The notes: generated from the letters alone by a model not told the origin. A stretch of DNA of 46,237 nt from CAZFYZ01 sp964523735 (GCA_964523735.1 CAZFYZ010000018.1:1-46237); one strand, 5' to 3'. Positions 38,060-46,237 are shown, counted from the first letter of the stretch. Translations and numbers: made by a program.

Positions 38060-38632
38060 ATGAAACACTACACATGCTTCGTTCTAGTGACACTGATGCT
38101 CATAGTCTCTCTTGGAGCATCAGCCAGTTCGCTGGTATCACAGGGCCTGGGCGCAGCCGCGTATTCCTGTTGCGTTGGTTACCCGGGCCAAGTGCTGGAG
38201 TTGGCCTTTGACGGCAACTTGGCCACGGGCCACGTTTCAGGAGACCCTTGGGACTTCATCCAGGTTGATCTGGGGCAGACGATACTGCTGGATCGCGCCG
38301 ATATGTACACATGGCAGGTGCTGGACAGAGTCGTGGAGATCTACATTTCGGATACCACGATGATTGTCGACAGCTCACCGGTTGTGGGCGCTCCGGTATA
38401 CAGCCAACCGGTCGTAACCGCGGGGCTACCGAACCCCTCGGCGAGCTTCGAGTTCGCTGAGGGCACTACCGCCCGCTACGTCGCGTTCAATGCAGTCAAC
38501 GTGGCATACACCGACTGGCTCGAGTGGACCGAGTTCCAGGTCTATGGTGACGTCGTTCCCGAGCCCTCTGGGCTTGTCGCCCTGATGGCAGGAGCACTCG
38601 GCGTCTTCGGTTACGTTCGGCGCAGGAAGTAA
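38060..38632 (+). CDS. PEP-CTERM sorted discoidin (F5/8 type C-like) protein
   Basis: 190 residues; ATG 38060 after GGAG. Signal peptide about 1-22. One discoidin/CBM32-like domain (about 25-160) opens with 'SLVSQGLGAAAYSC' and ends 'WTEFQVYGD'. The same opening occurs in the three discoidin domains of the next protein. The C-terminus 'VPEPSG', a hydrophobic stretch and 'RRRK' form a PEP-CTERM signal. It is probably a surface-anchored carbohydrate-binding protein. It is followed by a perfect 13-bp hairpin and then the 1185-residue homologue. Confidence 0.88.
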   Translation: MKHYTCFVLVTLMLIVSLGASASSLVSQGLGAAAYSCCVGYPGQVLELAFDGNLATGHVSGDPWDFIQVDLGQTILLDRADMYTWQVLDRVVEIYISDTTMIVDSSPVVGAPVYSQPVVTAGLPNPSASFEFAEGTTARYVAFNAVNVAYTDWLEWTEFQVYGDVVPEPSGLVALMAGALGVFGYVRRRK

Positions 38633-38638
38633 GTGGTT

Positions 38639-38670
38639 GACGGGCGGCGGCGGTCTTGCCGCCGCCCGTC
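38639..38670 (+). terminator. Terminator-like hairpin after PEP-CTERM gene 2
   Basis: A perfect 13-bp stem (gacgggcggcggc at 38639-38651, complement at 38658-38670) closes a 6-base loop six bp after the stop. Only TTG follows, so no real T-run. Confidence 0.6.
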
Positions 38671-38797
38671 TTGCCGCGCTCGCTACGTGCCTTCTCGCGA
38701 GGGTTGCCTTTGAAAGAAGTGGCAGCCTCAGTTTGGGTCAGGCGCGTTTGTGCCTACCTCGACTGAGCCCTTTGCGCAGCGAAAGGAGAGATCAGTT

Positions 38798-41700
38798 ATG
38801 GACTACAACCGATGTTTCGTGCTTTCCGCGCTCATCGTGCTGGCCGTTGTGGGCCTCTGTACTAGTGCCGGCGCAAGCGCCATGCTTGTTTCCCAAGGTC
38901 TGGGGGCAACCGCATACTCATGCAGGGGGTACTGGGAGGATGGTAACGGTCCCTGTTTCGTAAGCAACGGGTTCGACGGAAACCCCGGTACCCAATGGGT
39001 AGACCTGAACGATGGTCAGTGGGGCAGTTGGATCGAGGTTGACTTGGGATACTCCATGGACCTCGACAGCATATCGCTCACATGCGCACAGAGCGGAGTC
39101 CGCTCTATAGACATCTATGTGTCCGACAGTCCCATGCTCGGCGCGCCTTCGGGACTACCGGCCATCCAACTGATAGACCAGTACGTCGCTGACAGCGGCA
39201 CGTTCACGCAGGCGTTTCCTGAAAGCACCAAGGGGCGTCACGTGATGGTTGCCATCGTGGAGAACGTGGTCGACTCATGGATGGGCTTCTACGATGTCAA
39301 GGTGTACGGCAAGTCCGCCACCATTACGGGGAACGTAACCTCGGGCTCATCGGGTCCGATAGCCGGCGCCACAGTCGCCACCGCCAACGGTCGATGGTCA
39401 ACGAATACCGACGGCAGTGGTGGGTATTCGCTTCAGGTTCCATCAGGCGATGTTGCTCTGCTTGCCTATGCGGATGGATTCGCGCGGGGAGACGCCAGCC
39501 TGTCCGTCGCGCCTGACTACGCTGGCGTGGCCAATATGGTGTTGGCTCCCGGAGGAAATGGCACTGTTCTGGGCTATGTCCATAAGAGTCTGAGCCTGGT
39601 CCGCCAGCTTCCGATCGAGGGGGTCACAGTCTCCACACTTGATGGCTTCCACTCGACGGTTACCGGAGCAGATGGCAGCTACTCGCTTTCACTACCTCCC
39701 GGCGACTACACGTTAACCGCAAGCAAGTCGGTGCTGTATGACGCCTACATTCCCTTGTCCCAGCCTATAACTGTTCAGGCTTCCCAAACCACCAGTGGCG
39801 TGGACTTCCGGCTCGACAGCCTCCAGCGCGGCGCCATCGCGGGCTGGGTAGTCTCATCCGAATACACGGAGATCCCAGGTGCCAACGTCCTTGTTATGAG
39901 GAACGCGTGGCCGCCTTCCGCGTACTCGCTTAACGTCACGACGGATCCCGCCGGCGAGTATTGGGTCGAGGTGTCGGCCGGAGCACCATACTCCGATGCT
40001 CTTGCTACTCCATACTCAGTGATCTGCTCGGCTCCGGGCTATCAGACGACCTATGGGAACATCGCAATCCCTCGCTCAACTGAGGCCATGCAGGACTTCA
40101 TGATGAACCGAGGCGCCTTGGCGTCACAGAATCTGGGGGCCTCCGCCTACACTGCGTCGGAGCCGGCATACGATACCTGGGATCCTGGCTTCGCGTTCGA
40201 CGGTCAGTTCGGTGACAACAGATGGATCATTGGAAACAACGTTGGCTGGGTGGAGGCAGACCTCGGCTCATCCATGACGCTGTCGTCTGTGTTCATCCTG
40301 CCGGGCGTCGTTGAGGATCAGATCGCCATCGATGTCTGGGTCTCGGATTCCCCCATCGGCGCGAATCCTGAGCTTCCTGCTGTCCTGGCTTCCAGCTTCA
40401 CCGGGGTGCTTGGGATCTACAACCCGGTTGTGCTGGAGCTTAATGCAACGCCTGGCCGCTATGTTCAGGTTCGCGTGTCTCAGGGCTATCAGTGGATCAA
40501 CATCGCCGAGATACAGGTGTTTACGGAACCGGCCTACATTTCGGGCACAGTCCGAGGCACCGAGGCCGGAAACCCGGCACTCGAAGGCGCGTCTGTCTGG
40601 ACGGAGGACGCAACCGCGAGGACTCTCACCGACGAGAACGGTGACTATATCCTTGCCGTTTCGCCAGGAACGCACACAATCACCGTTGGCAAGGCCGGAT
40701 ACACCAAGGCTTCGGCTACCTTGTTGGCGGAGAGTGGCCAGACCACAGACCAGGACTTCTACCTGAATCCGGCGTTGATGGGCACAGTCACCGGACATGT
40801 CGAAGACTCCATCGCCGGCGAGGGTGGAGTCGCGGGTGTGTCCATCACCACCAGTGATCTCATCTACTCGGCGGTGACTGACGAATACGGCGACTACACC
40901 ATGCAGGCTGAGGCCGGCCCCGTTACGCTGACCGCAACCAAAGCCGGATTCGCTAGTGAGACGGCATCGCCCACAGTGATTGGCGGAGATACCATCACTC
41001 AGGACTTCACGCTCACTTCCCTTGTAGAAGGGGTGATCACGGGCACCGTGCTCAAGAATGAGGCAGGCTTGCCTGCGTTTGCCGGAGCCACGGTCCATAT
41101 GTCCGAGATCAGTGACTGGGGCGCAAGTTCGAAGAGATACACAACGACAACCGAGGCAGATGGCAGCTTCCGCCAGAGGGTCGCGGCTGGCGCATACCTG
41201 GTAGTCGCGGTTGCTGATGGCTACACGCCTTCCAGCACGTTCGTCGGTGTAACAGTAGGACAGACATCGACCGCCCAGACGCTTAAGCCGATTGCCCGCG
41301 GTGCGCTGCTTTCACAGGGGCTTGACGCGGCGCAGTACACGGCTTCCGGCTACGAGTGGAAGATGTACTCAAGAATGGCCTTCGACGGCAGCTTCCTGTT
41401 CCCCGACTTCTGGTGTATCTATAGCTATACTGGCTGGCTGCAGGTCGATCTGGGGCAGGTCCAGGGAATAGACACTCTGTCCTGGGTCAACATGGGTTCG
41501 TCCGGCGTCTACGGCATCGAGATATGGGTGTCTGACTTACCCATCGGCGACGAGGTCTCTGCCGCAACGAATGTATCCACGTTCTCTCAGTATGTGGCGC
41601 AGGGCGAGACCAGCAACTGCTGGCTCCCTGCCGGAACGACCGGTCGCTACTTACAGATCAGATTCGTGGGCGCCCCTAGCTGGATAATGATTATGGAAGC

Positions 41701-42355
41701 TCAGGTCTGCGGTCAGGGCAGCTTGCCATACACCTCGGTGAGCTCGATTGCCGACCTGAAGGACGTTGCTGACGGGACTGCTGTTGAGATTGCGGAGCAG
41801 CAGGTGGTTACCGTTGACTCGAACACCTTCATCGGTGGCGCGCTCTACGTGGAAAACGAGGACCGTACCAGCGCATTCAAGATCGTCCCTGCGGGCGGCA
41901 TTCCCAGCGTCCTGGTCGGTGATAGAGTGGTTCTCAAGGGCATCGTCGGAACTGACGAGCTCGGCGAGCGCTATCTCTACACGACTTCATTGAGCGTGGT
42001 GGGTCCCGGCGATCCACTGCGGCCGCTTGGCACGATCAACAAGTCTGTCAGCGCTGCCGCCGACAGCGCTCTGTCCGGTCTCCTTGGCAGAACCTGGGGA
42101 AAGGTGAAGCTGCTCGGCGACGGCTTCGTCTACATCGACGATGGCAGCGGAGTCATTGACTCGACTGGCAATACCGGGATCAGGATCGTGCTCAATGGTC
42201 TGACCTTGGCACTCACCAAGCAACTTACCGAGGGTCAGAATGTGGCGGTTACGGGCATAATCGCCCCTGCCTTCACAGGGACTGCCCTCGTTGCCGCAGT
42301 TCATCCGCGTTCTGATGCTGACATCGACATCGTCGATGAGCAGTTGCCGCAGTGA
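38798..42355 (+). CDS. Large secreted discoidin / carboxypeptidase-regulatory-repeat protein
   Basis: 1185 residues; the ATG at 38798 has AAAGGAG nine bases upstream. Signal peptide about 1-27. Discoidin-like domains lie at about 30-170 ('LVSQGLGATAYSC'), 438-590 ('LASQNLGASAYTA') and 836-978 ('LLSQGLDAAQYTA'). Between them are six CarboxypepD_reg-like beta-sandwiches, three (about 170-435) after the first and three (about 590-835) after the second, each of the type 'ISGTVRGTEAG..LEGASV..T.TDENGDY.L.V.PGTHT'. Two OB-like modules end it (about 981-1185, 'VSSIADLKDVADGTAVEI'). No catalytic motif, PEP-CTERM signal or other anchor was seen. It is likely a glycan-binding adhesin or scaffold. Confidence 0.85.
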   Translation: MDYNRCFVLSALIVLAVVGLCTSAGASAMLVSQGLGATAYSCRGYWEDGNGPCFVSNGFDGNPGTQWVDLNDGQWGSWIEVDLGYSMDLDSISLTCAQSGVRSIDIYVSDSPMLGAPSGLPAIQLIDQYVADSGTFTQAFPESTKGRHVMVAIVENVVDSWMGFYDVKVYGKSATITGNVTSGSSGPIAGATVATANGRWSTNTDGSGGYSLQVPSGDVALLAYADGFARGDASLSVAPDYAGVANMVLAPGGNGTVLGYVHKSLSLVRQLPIEGVTVSTLDGFHSTVTGADGSYSLSLPPGDYTLTASKSVLYDAYIPLSQPITVQASQTTSGVDFRLDSLQRGAIAGWVVSSEYTEIPGANVLVMRNAWPPSAYSLNVTTDPAGEYWVEVSAGAPYSDALATPYSVICSAPGYQTTYGNIAIPRSTEAMQDFMMNRGALASQNLGASAYTASEPAYDTWDPGFAFDGQFGDNRWIIGNNVGWVEADLGSSMTLSSVFILPGVVEDQIAIDVWVSDSPIGANPELPAVLASSFTGVLGIYNPVVLELNATPGRYVQVRVSQGYQWINIAEIQVFTEPAYISGTVRGTEAGNPALEGASVWTEDATARTLTDENGDYILAVSPGTHTITVGKAGYTKASATLLAESGQTTDQDFYLNPALMGTVTGHVEDSIAGEGGVAGVSITTSDLIYSAVTDEYGDYTMQAEAGPVTLTATKAGFASETASPTVIGGDTITQDFTLTSLVEGVITGTVLKNEAGLPAFAGATVHMSEISDWGASSKRYTTTTEADGSFRQRVAAGAYLVVAVADGYTPSSTFVGVTVGQTSTAQTLKPIARGALLSQGLDAAQYTASGYEWKMYSRMAFDGSFLFPDFWCIYSYTGWLQVDLGQVQGIDTLSWVNMGSSGVYGIEIWVSDLPIGDEVSAATNVSTFSQYVAQGETSNCWLPAGTTGRYLQIRFVGAPSWIMIMEAQVCGQGSLPYTSVSSIADLKDVADGTAVEIAEQQVVTVDSNTFIGGALYVENEDRTSAFKIVPAGGIPSVLVGDRVVLKGIVGTDELGERYLYTTSLSVVGPGDPLRPLGTINKSVSAAADSALSGLLGRTWGKVKLLGDGFVYIDDGSGVIDSTGNTGIRIVLNGLTLALTKQLTEGQNVAVTGIIAPAFTGTALVAAVHPRSDADIDIVDEQLPQ

Positions 42356-42444
42356 TGTCCTCTCTCTTTCGGCCCGCTTGTCGGCCGTGAAAGATTAGGA
42401 TCGTCTCTGGTGTAATAGCCGGAGACGGCGCGGATTGGTTACAT

Positions 42445-42475
42445 GCCGGGGCGGGGTATCAGATCCCGCCCCGGC
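42445..42475. terminator. Bidirectional terminator-like hairpin between the island and tgt
   Basis: A perfect 11-bp stem (gccggggcggg at 42445-42455, complement at 42465-42475) with a 9-base loop. It sits in the 157-bp gap between convergent genes and can stop both. No long T-run on either side. Confidence 0.65.
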
Positions 42476-42512
42476 TCTATGCCAGGCCGGTATGCGCCAT
42501 TATATCGTCGAG

Positions 42513-43643
42513 TTACTCCGATTCACTCGCCCAATGCCGCTTCGCCGATCGTTCGGTCGACGCTTCCTGCCGGGAGGCATCGTCGTGGACCGACGCCCGG
42601 TGCTTGCGGTAGTTGGCGAGGAACTCCTTGCGGAACTCGGTGAGGCGGTTGGCTTCGATTGCCTCGCGGATTCTCTCCATCAGCCGCGCGTAGAAGTGCA
42701 GGTTGTGATAGGTAGCAAGACGGGAGGCCATGATTTCATCGCACTTGTAGAGATGCCGCAGATACGCCGCCGAGTAGTTCCGGCAGCACCAGCAGTCGCA
42801 CTCGGGATCGACAGGGCCGAAGTCCTCGATAAACCGGTTGTTCTTTATGTTGATCCGCCCCTGGCTGGTGTAGAGCGAGCCGTTGCGCCCGAGCCGCGTC
42901 GGCAGCACGCAGTCGAACATATCGATCCCGCGCACCACCGCATCCAGCAAGTCCTCAGGCGTCCCGACGCCCATCAGATACTTGCCCGCGCCCACGGAGA
43001 CTCCGCCTACTGCGATCCCGTCAGTATCCAGCGAGGCGATGAACTTGGCGCTCTGCTCCCTGAGGTCGGGATAGGTGCTGCCCTGGATTATGCCGAAGAA
43101 CGCCTGGTTTGGGTCGTGCGACTCCAGAGAGCGCACGGCCCACCGGTGTGTGCGTTCCATTGCGTCTTTGGCGTAATCTTTCTCGCACGGATACGGCGCG
43201 CATTCATCGAACGCCATCACGATATCGGCTCCGATTGCGGCCTGGACCTCCATCACCCGCTCAGGGGTGAACTCGTGGTATGATCCGTCAACATAGGACC
43301 GGAACACCACTCCGTCCTCTCCGATCTTCCTTATGTGCTCGAGACTGAACACCTGAAATCCGCCGCTGTCGGTGAGGATCGAGCCCTCCCAGCCAATGAA
43401 TTTGTGCAGCCCACCCGCTTGCTTGACAAGCTCGTGCCCCGGGCGCAGATACAGGTGATAGGTATTGCCGAGGATAATGCCATAGCCCATCTCGGCGAGC
43501 TCCTGCTGGCTCGTCGATTTGACCGTGCCCTGCGTGCCGACGGGCATGAAGACCGGAGTCTCGACTGTCGAGTGGTTGAGCGTCAACCTGCCCCTGCGAG
43601 CCCGAGTGTTGTGATCCGTTGCGAGAACTTCGAATTCCATCAT
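42513..43643 (-). CDS. tgt: tRNA-guanine transglycosylase (queuine tRNA-ribosyltransferase)
   Basis: Tgt swaps the wobble guanine of tRNA Asp, Asn, His and Tyr for the queuosine precursor preQ1. The 376 residues are typical. It has 'TDSGGFQVFSL' with the catalytic Asp, 'MAFDECAPYP', 'DCVLPTRLGRNGSLYT' with the nucleophile Asp, and the zinc site 'CDCWCC' with a His in 'YHNLHFY'. The loop usually read GLSVGE is 'GVSVGA' here. The ATG at 43643 overlaps the URO-D-like stop by four bases (ATGA). No other queuosine gene (queA, queC-F) is in the window. Confidence 0.97.
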   Translation of the reverse strand: MMEFEVLATDHNTRARRGRLTLNHSTVETPVFMPVGTQGTVKSTSQQELAEMGYGIILGNTYHLYLRPGHELVKQAGGLHKFIGWEGSILTDSGGFQVFSLEHIRKIGEDGVVFRSYVDGSYHEFTPERVMEVQAAIGADIVMAFDECAPYPCEKDYAKDAMERTHRWAVRSLESHDPNQAFFGIIQGSTYPDLREQSAKFIASLDTDGIAVGGVSVGAGKYLMGVGTPEDLLDAVVRGIDMFDCVLPTRLGRNGSLYTSQGRINIKNNRFIEDFGPVDPECDCWCCRNYSAAYLRHLYKCDEIMASRLATYHNLHFYARLMERIREAIEANRLTEFRKEFLANYRKHRASVHDDASRQEASTERSAKRHWASESE

Positions 43644-44596
43644 CCGGCGTAGTTGCCCTCCTGTCGCCAGACATCGAGCATCAGCTCATATCTCGCCAAC
43701 CGCATGCCGGTGTAGATGCAGTTCGACGTCGAGAATACGTATCCGCCGCCAGGCATCCCCTGCTTGAGGGCGTACCGAGCCGATTCGACCACTTGTTCGT
43801 CAGTACCGGTGTCCAGCAGGCCGCAACTGACGTTCCCGATCAGGCAGACCCTGTCGCCGTAGATCCGCTTGACCTCGGCGATATCCACCCCCGCCTGCGG
43901 GTCTATCGAGTGCAGGGCATCGGGCTGAGCCTGAACGAGCTGATCTATGATCGGCATGATGTTGCCGTCTGTGTGCTTGATCGAGTAGAACCCCATGTCC
44001 CGATAGCCCTCGACCACGCGAGCCAGATAGGGCGTCACGAACTCCGAGAACTGGTTCGGACTCATGAAAGGCCCGGTGTTGAGACAATAGTCGGCCCATA
44101 GGCAGAAGCCATCGACCCCAGCGTGTGCCGCTATCCTCTCCGCTTGCGCCAGCGACCGGTCGACAGCCTCGGCAGCCTGCTTCTTCAGTCCCTCCGGGTC
44201 GTCGGCCATTCGGTAGCTGAACTCGAGCATCGCGTCGCCTTCCGGGATCGCGAAAGTCGGGTCACCGCCGCACATCAGGGAGTAGTTGTCTCCCGACTTT
44301 TCTCGAATGATGTCGATGAATCGGAAGAGTTCCTCCATTCCGCCGACCGGTGGCAGCAGCAGAATCGCGCTGTGCTCGAACCTCTCCGCGATGGCAATCT
44401 GCAGATCGGCCACATCCTCACGATGGAGCTGGCGCTCCCTCTCCTCCATCTGCTGCCACTGGTGGTAGTGTCGGTGCTGGGGGTGTACGCGGCCGAATGC
44501 CTCCATCGTAAGATAGAATATGAGCTCGAAGTGAGGCACGCGGCCGGTGACCGGCTGACGCTTGAGAGCGGCAATAAAGCGTTCCCTGGGTGTCAT
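43640..44596 (-). CDS. Uroporphyrinogen decarboxylase-like family protein 2
   Basis: 318 residues of the URO-D/COG0407 family: 'RERFIAALKRQPVTGRVPHFEL', 'DGFCLWADYCLNTGPFMSP', 'FYSIKHTDGNIMPIIDQLVQ', 'DPQAGVDIAEVKRIYGDRVCLIGNV' and 'GGGYVFSTSNCIYTGM'. The His of 'KHTDGN' replaces the His-X-Cys site of the MtaA type, so it differs from the homologue at 25844 and its chemistry is open. It is unlikely to be HemE. It starts with ATG inside the DUF362 stop and ends inside the tgt start, both four-base overlaps, so expression should be tightly coupled with those two genes. Confidence 0.83.
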   Translation of the reverse strand: MTPRERFIAALKRQPVTGRVPHFELIFYLTMEAFGRVHPQHRHYHQWQQMEERERQLHREDVADLQIAIAERFEHSAILLLPPVGGMEELFRFIDIIREKSGDNYSLMCGGDPTFAIPEGDAMLEFSYRMADDPEGLKKQAAEAVDRSLAQAERIAAHAGVDGFCLWADYCLNTGPFMSPNQFSEFVTPYLARVVEGYRDMGFYSIKHTDGNIMPIIDQLVQAQPDALHSIDPQAGVDIAEVKRIYGDRVCLIGNVSCGLLDTGTDEQVVESARYALKQGMPGGGYVFSTSNCIYTGMRLARYELMLDVWRQEGNYAG

Positions 44597-45684
44597 TGCA
44601 CCTCCACGATCTCGTAGATTTGACTACCCAGTCCCAACCGTTCTGCTTCCTCGCATTGCACGTACGGGTCCTTGCCGTGAATCTTCTGGAACAGGTGGCC
44701 GGGGACATCGCGGACTTCCAGCGGCGGGGGAAGTGTGCCGGGAATGTAGTTCTCGGTCTTGATCATATCAATGGAAGCCCTCTCGACCGCCACTATATCA
44801 TCGCTTGCGAGGATTCCAACGTCAGGCACCATAGCCGGCGTCGAGAATCCCCAGCAGTCGCACAATGGTGTGACGTTGCAGACGTGATCGATGTAGAGCA
44901 CGCGCCCGGGCTCAAAGCGGTCCAGGCAGGCCTTGTTGACCCGCGCCATTCCCTCCTGGAAGATCCTCGATCCTTGATCGCCTACCGTAATGGCCTGTTG
45001 GGGGCACGAGGTGACGCAGTGCATGCAATACCGGCAGTGGTGGAGAAATAGCCCGAGTTCCCCGGCATCGTTGAAAGAGAGGGCGTTGGTCGGGCAGTTA
45101 TCCCGGCACAGGTAGCAGTGAGTGCAGAGTTCGCTCTGCCAGGCGAACTCCGGGTCCTCGAGGGCGTGGATGTCCCCACGGCTCTTGCATGTGACATTGC
45201 CCATGCCGATGTTCTTGATCGCGCCGCCCCATCCGGAGGTCCCGTGTCCCTTGCCGTGGCTGTAGACGATCATCGCGTCGGCGTTAACCACCTCGCCGCA
45301 TAGCTGGACCGTCTCCAAGCTGCGGTAACCTACCGGCGCCTCCACGAAGTAGCCCTCGTTGTAGCCGGCAGCGTCGACCAGACGGCAGCCAAGTACTTCT
45401 TCCGTATAACCTCTTGCCTTCGCCCCCGGCACAGCGCCCGCGCCATCTGTTATAAAGGGCTTCCCGCCCGCCTCCTTGATCTGTTTGACCAAGATCCTGA
45501 CAAACACCGGGGGTACCGTTGTATAGCCCATGTGCCCGCCGAGGTGCATCTTGATGGCAACAGTCTTGCCTTCGAACATCGCCTTCAGGGGATAGCAGTC
45601 CAGCAGCCTCCGGAACTTGGCGGGCAAGCTGGCGTCAGCTCGCATTGCGGTCATCTTTGCGGAGGCGAAGTGCACTTTGCTCAT
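44593..45684 (-). CDS. DUF362 protein with two 4Fe-4S ferredoxin clusters
   Basis: 363 residues. The ATG at 45684 has AAAGGA ten bases upstream; the in-frame extension to 45726 is not needed. The DUF362 core ('KMHLGGHMGYTTVPPVFVR', 'GTSGWGGAIKNIGMG') surrounds two ferredoxin motifs, Cys187/190/193/197 and Cys217/220/223/227. Such proteins are predicted iron-sulfur electron carriers or oxidoreductases of unknown reaction. It leads the DUF362 - URO-D-like - tgt trio, so it may reduce a cofactor for the URO-D-like partner (inference). A GTCGGC/GCCGAC palindrome lies about 20 bp upstream (45706-45724). Confidence 0.88.
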   Translation of the reverse strand: MSKVHFASAKMTAMRADASLPAKFRRLLDCYPLKAMFEGKTVAIKMHLGGHMGYTTVPPVFVRILVKQIKEAGGKPFITDGAGAVPGAKARGYTEEVLGCRLVDAAGYNEGYFVEAPVGYRSLETVQLCGEVVNADAMIVYSHGKGHGTSGWGGAIKNIGMGNVTCKSRGDIHALEDPEFAWQSELCTHCYLCRDNCPTNALSFNDAGELGLFLHHCRYCMHCVTSCPQQAITVGDQGSRIFQEGMARVNKACLDRFEPGRVLYIDHVCNVTPLCDCWGFSTPAMVPDVGILASDDIVAVERASIDMIKTENYIPGTLPPPLEVRDVPGHLFQKIHGKDPYVQCEEAERLGLGSQIYEIVEVQ

Positions 45685-45774
45685 CTCACTGGTTTCCTTT
45701 CTTTCGTCGGCCGTGACCGCCGACAATCAAGAGCTTTGGCTTTAGACCTCCAGAATCCTCCCAAACGCATTAAA

Positions 45775-45799
45775 GCCCCGCGAGTTATCCCCGCGGGGC
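45775..45799 (-). terminator. Rho-independent terminator of the small membrane protein gene
   Basis: On the minus strand a GCCCCGCG...CGCGGGGC stem (45799-45775) is followed by TTTAAT. It lies 54 bp after the stop of the 45853-46065 gene and before the DUF362 gene. Confidence 0.65.
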
Positions 45800-45852
45800 T
45801 GTGAAGCGCTACAGCATTCAGGTTATCGAGCGCACAACGCGCTCCAATTGTG

Positions 45853-46065
45853 TTATACCCGCATAGGGCCGCAATACTCCCGAACCTGAGAAAACGCGGC
45901 ACAGCAGTAATTGCTTGGCGAGGCCCCAGTGTGTGTGCCGCCGGCCTGGCTTCCGGAGGACATCCGCACGTATAGGAGGATGCCCAGGGAAAGCAGCGCC
46001 AGAAGCGTGATCATAGCGATCACCCACGCAATACTGGTCTTCGGCTCCTGTCGGTTTCTTTCCAT
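45853..46065 (-). CDS. Small single-pass membrane protein, Cys-containing tail
   Basis: 70 residues. The ATG at 46065 has GAGGG eleven bases upstream; an in-frame GTG at 46095 is possible. A charged N-terminus (MERNRQEPK) precedes one membrane helix (about 12-33, 'SIAWVIAMITLLALLSLGILLYV'). A Ser/Gly-rich linker and a tail with three Cys ('NYCCAAFSQVREYCGP') follow. Codon use and the following terminator suggest it is real. No family or function is recognised. Confidence 0.6.
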   Translation of the reverse strand: MERNRQEPKTSIAWVIAMITLLALLSLGILLYVRMSSGSQAGGTHTGASPSNYCCAAFSQVREYCGPMRV

Positions 46066-46186
46066 AGCCGCGTAACCCTCATGGCCATTGGACACAGTCT
46101 ACACACCCGGAGATCGGATGTCAACTGCATTCCTCGAGTCTCCAACAGCGATCTCCCCCGGATGGCGGCGGCAACAAGGGGGCTGT

Positions 46187-46235
46187 TATTGCCGAGCGAT
46201 TATGTCCCCTCTATTGCAGAGCGAAAATGTCCCCT
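46187..46235. repeat. Tandem 24-bp repeats resembling an insertion-sequence end
   Basis: Two copies of tattgcNgagcgaNNatgtcccct (46187-46210 and 46212-46235) have a 25-bp period and three differences. Repeated 'gcgaaaatgtcccct' words of this kind are familiar, from memory, as the multiple terminal repeats of IS21/IS481-like elements. The element would lie beyond the window edge. The flank 46096-46186 shows nothing recognisable. Confidence 0.45.
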
Positions 46236-46237
46236 TA

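Noticed and set aside
43640..44596. hemE (true uroporphyrinogen decarboxylase) for the URO-D-like genes
   Set aside because: Neither this gene nor the one at 25844 has the HemE N-terminal signature or heme-gene neighbours; both fit the COG0407 methyltransferase-like branch.
1..46237. tRNA, rRNA, CRISPR or known riboswitch
   Set aside because: No T-loop-like words in cloverleaf context, no regularly spaced repeats beyond the two-copy repeat at 46187, and no riboswitch core I could recognise in the larger gaps.

Overview
The window looks like a chromosomal segment of a GC-rich, free-living bacterium, most likely of the phylum Armatimonadota. This is an inference from the gene mix. The pseudopilin at 28550 has the 'AAILFPV' type-IV-pilin N-terminus seen in large numbers in that phylum. 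There are also PEP-CTERM proteins, tandem GH116 proteins, ROK regulators, URO-D-like methyltransferases and many GTG/TTG starts. No rRNA, tRNA, CRISPR array or complete mobile element was seen.

Layout. (1) 1-6.5 kb is housekeeping. carB (cut by the window edge) and carA lie on the minus strand, divergent from prs-pth-pgi on the plus strand. carA is unusual because its glutamine-amidotransferase domain has lost the catalytic triad. (2) 6.5-26.9 kb is a 20-kb array of ten genes, all on the minus strand, mostly closely spaced. In transcription order it holds a URO-D/MtaA-like methyltransferase, a DUF5703/GH95-like glycosidase, a TolB-like/TPR protein, two GH116 paralogues, a RuBisCO-like protein (RLP), 2-oxoacid dehydrogenase-type E1 alpha and beta, a GmhA-like SIS isomerase and a secreted FG-GAP metzincin. 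A good sigma-70-type promoter lies at its head. (3) 27.2-42.4 kb is the divergent plus-strand arm. It carries ROK repressor 1, a pseudopilin, an FG-GAP/OB secreted protein, a PEP-CTERM protein, an SGLT-type Na+/solute symporter, a secreted TIM-barrel-like glycosidase, ROK repressor 2, a second PEP-CTERM protein and a 1185-residue discoidin/carboxypeptidase-regulatory-repeat protein. (4) 42.5-46.2 kb returns to the minus strand. It holds an overlapping trio DUF362/ferredoxin - URO-D-like - tgt, a small membrane protein, and an insertion-sequence-like repeat end at the window edge.

How it may work. Regions 2 and 3 look like one ROK-controlled glycan-utilisation island inserted between pgi and tgt. 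Secreted multidomain hydrolases and surface proteins would release sugars and the SGLT symporter would import them. An intracellular RLP/E1alphabeta/SIS cassette would process an uncommon sugar phosphate or sugar acid. The two arms share protein modules: a discoidin-like domain found in both the DUF5703 enzyme and a PEP-CTERM protein, and an FG-GAP plus OB-fold block found in both a GH116 protein and a plus-strand secreted protein. This supports one functional unit. The RLP/E1alphabeta/SIS cassette and the triad-less CarA are the strongest candidates for undescribed biology.
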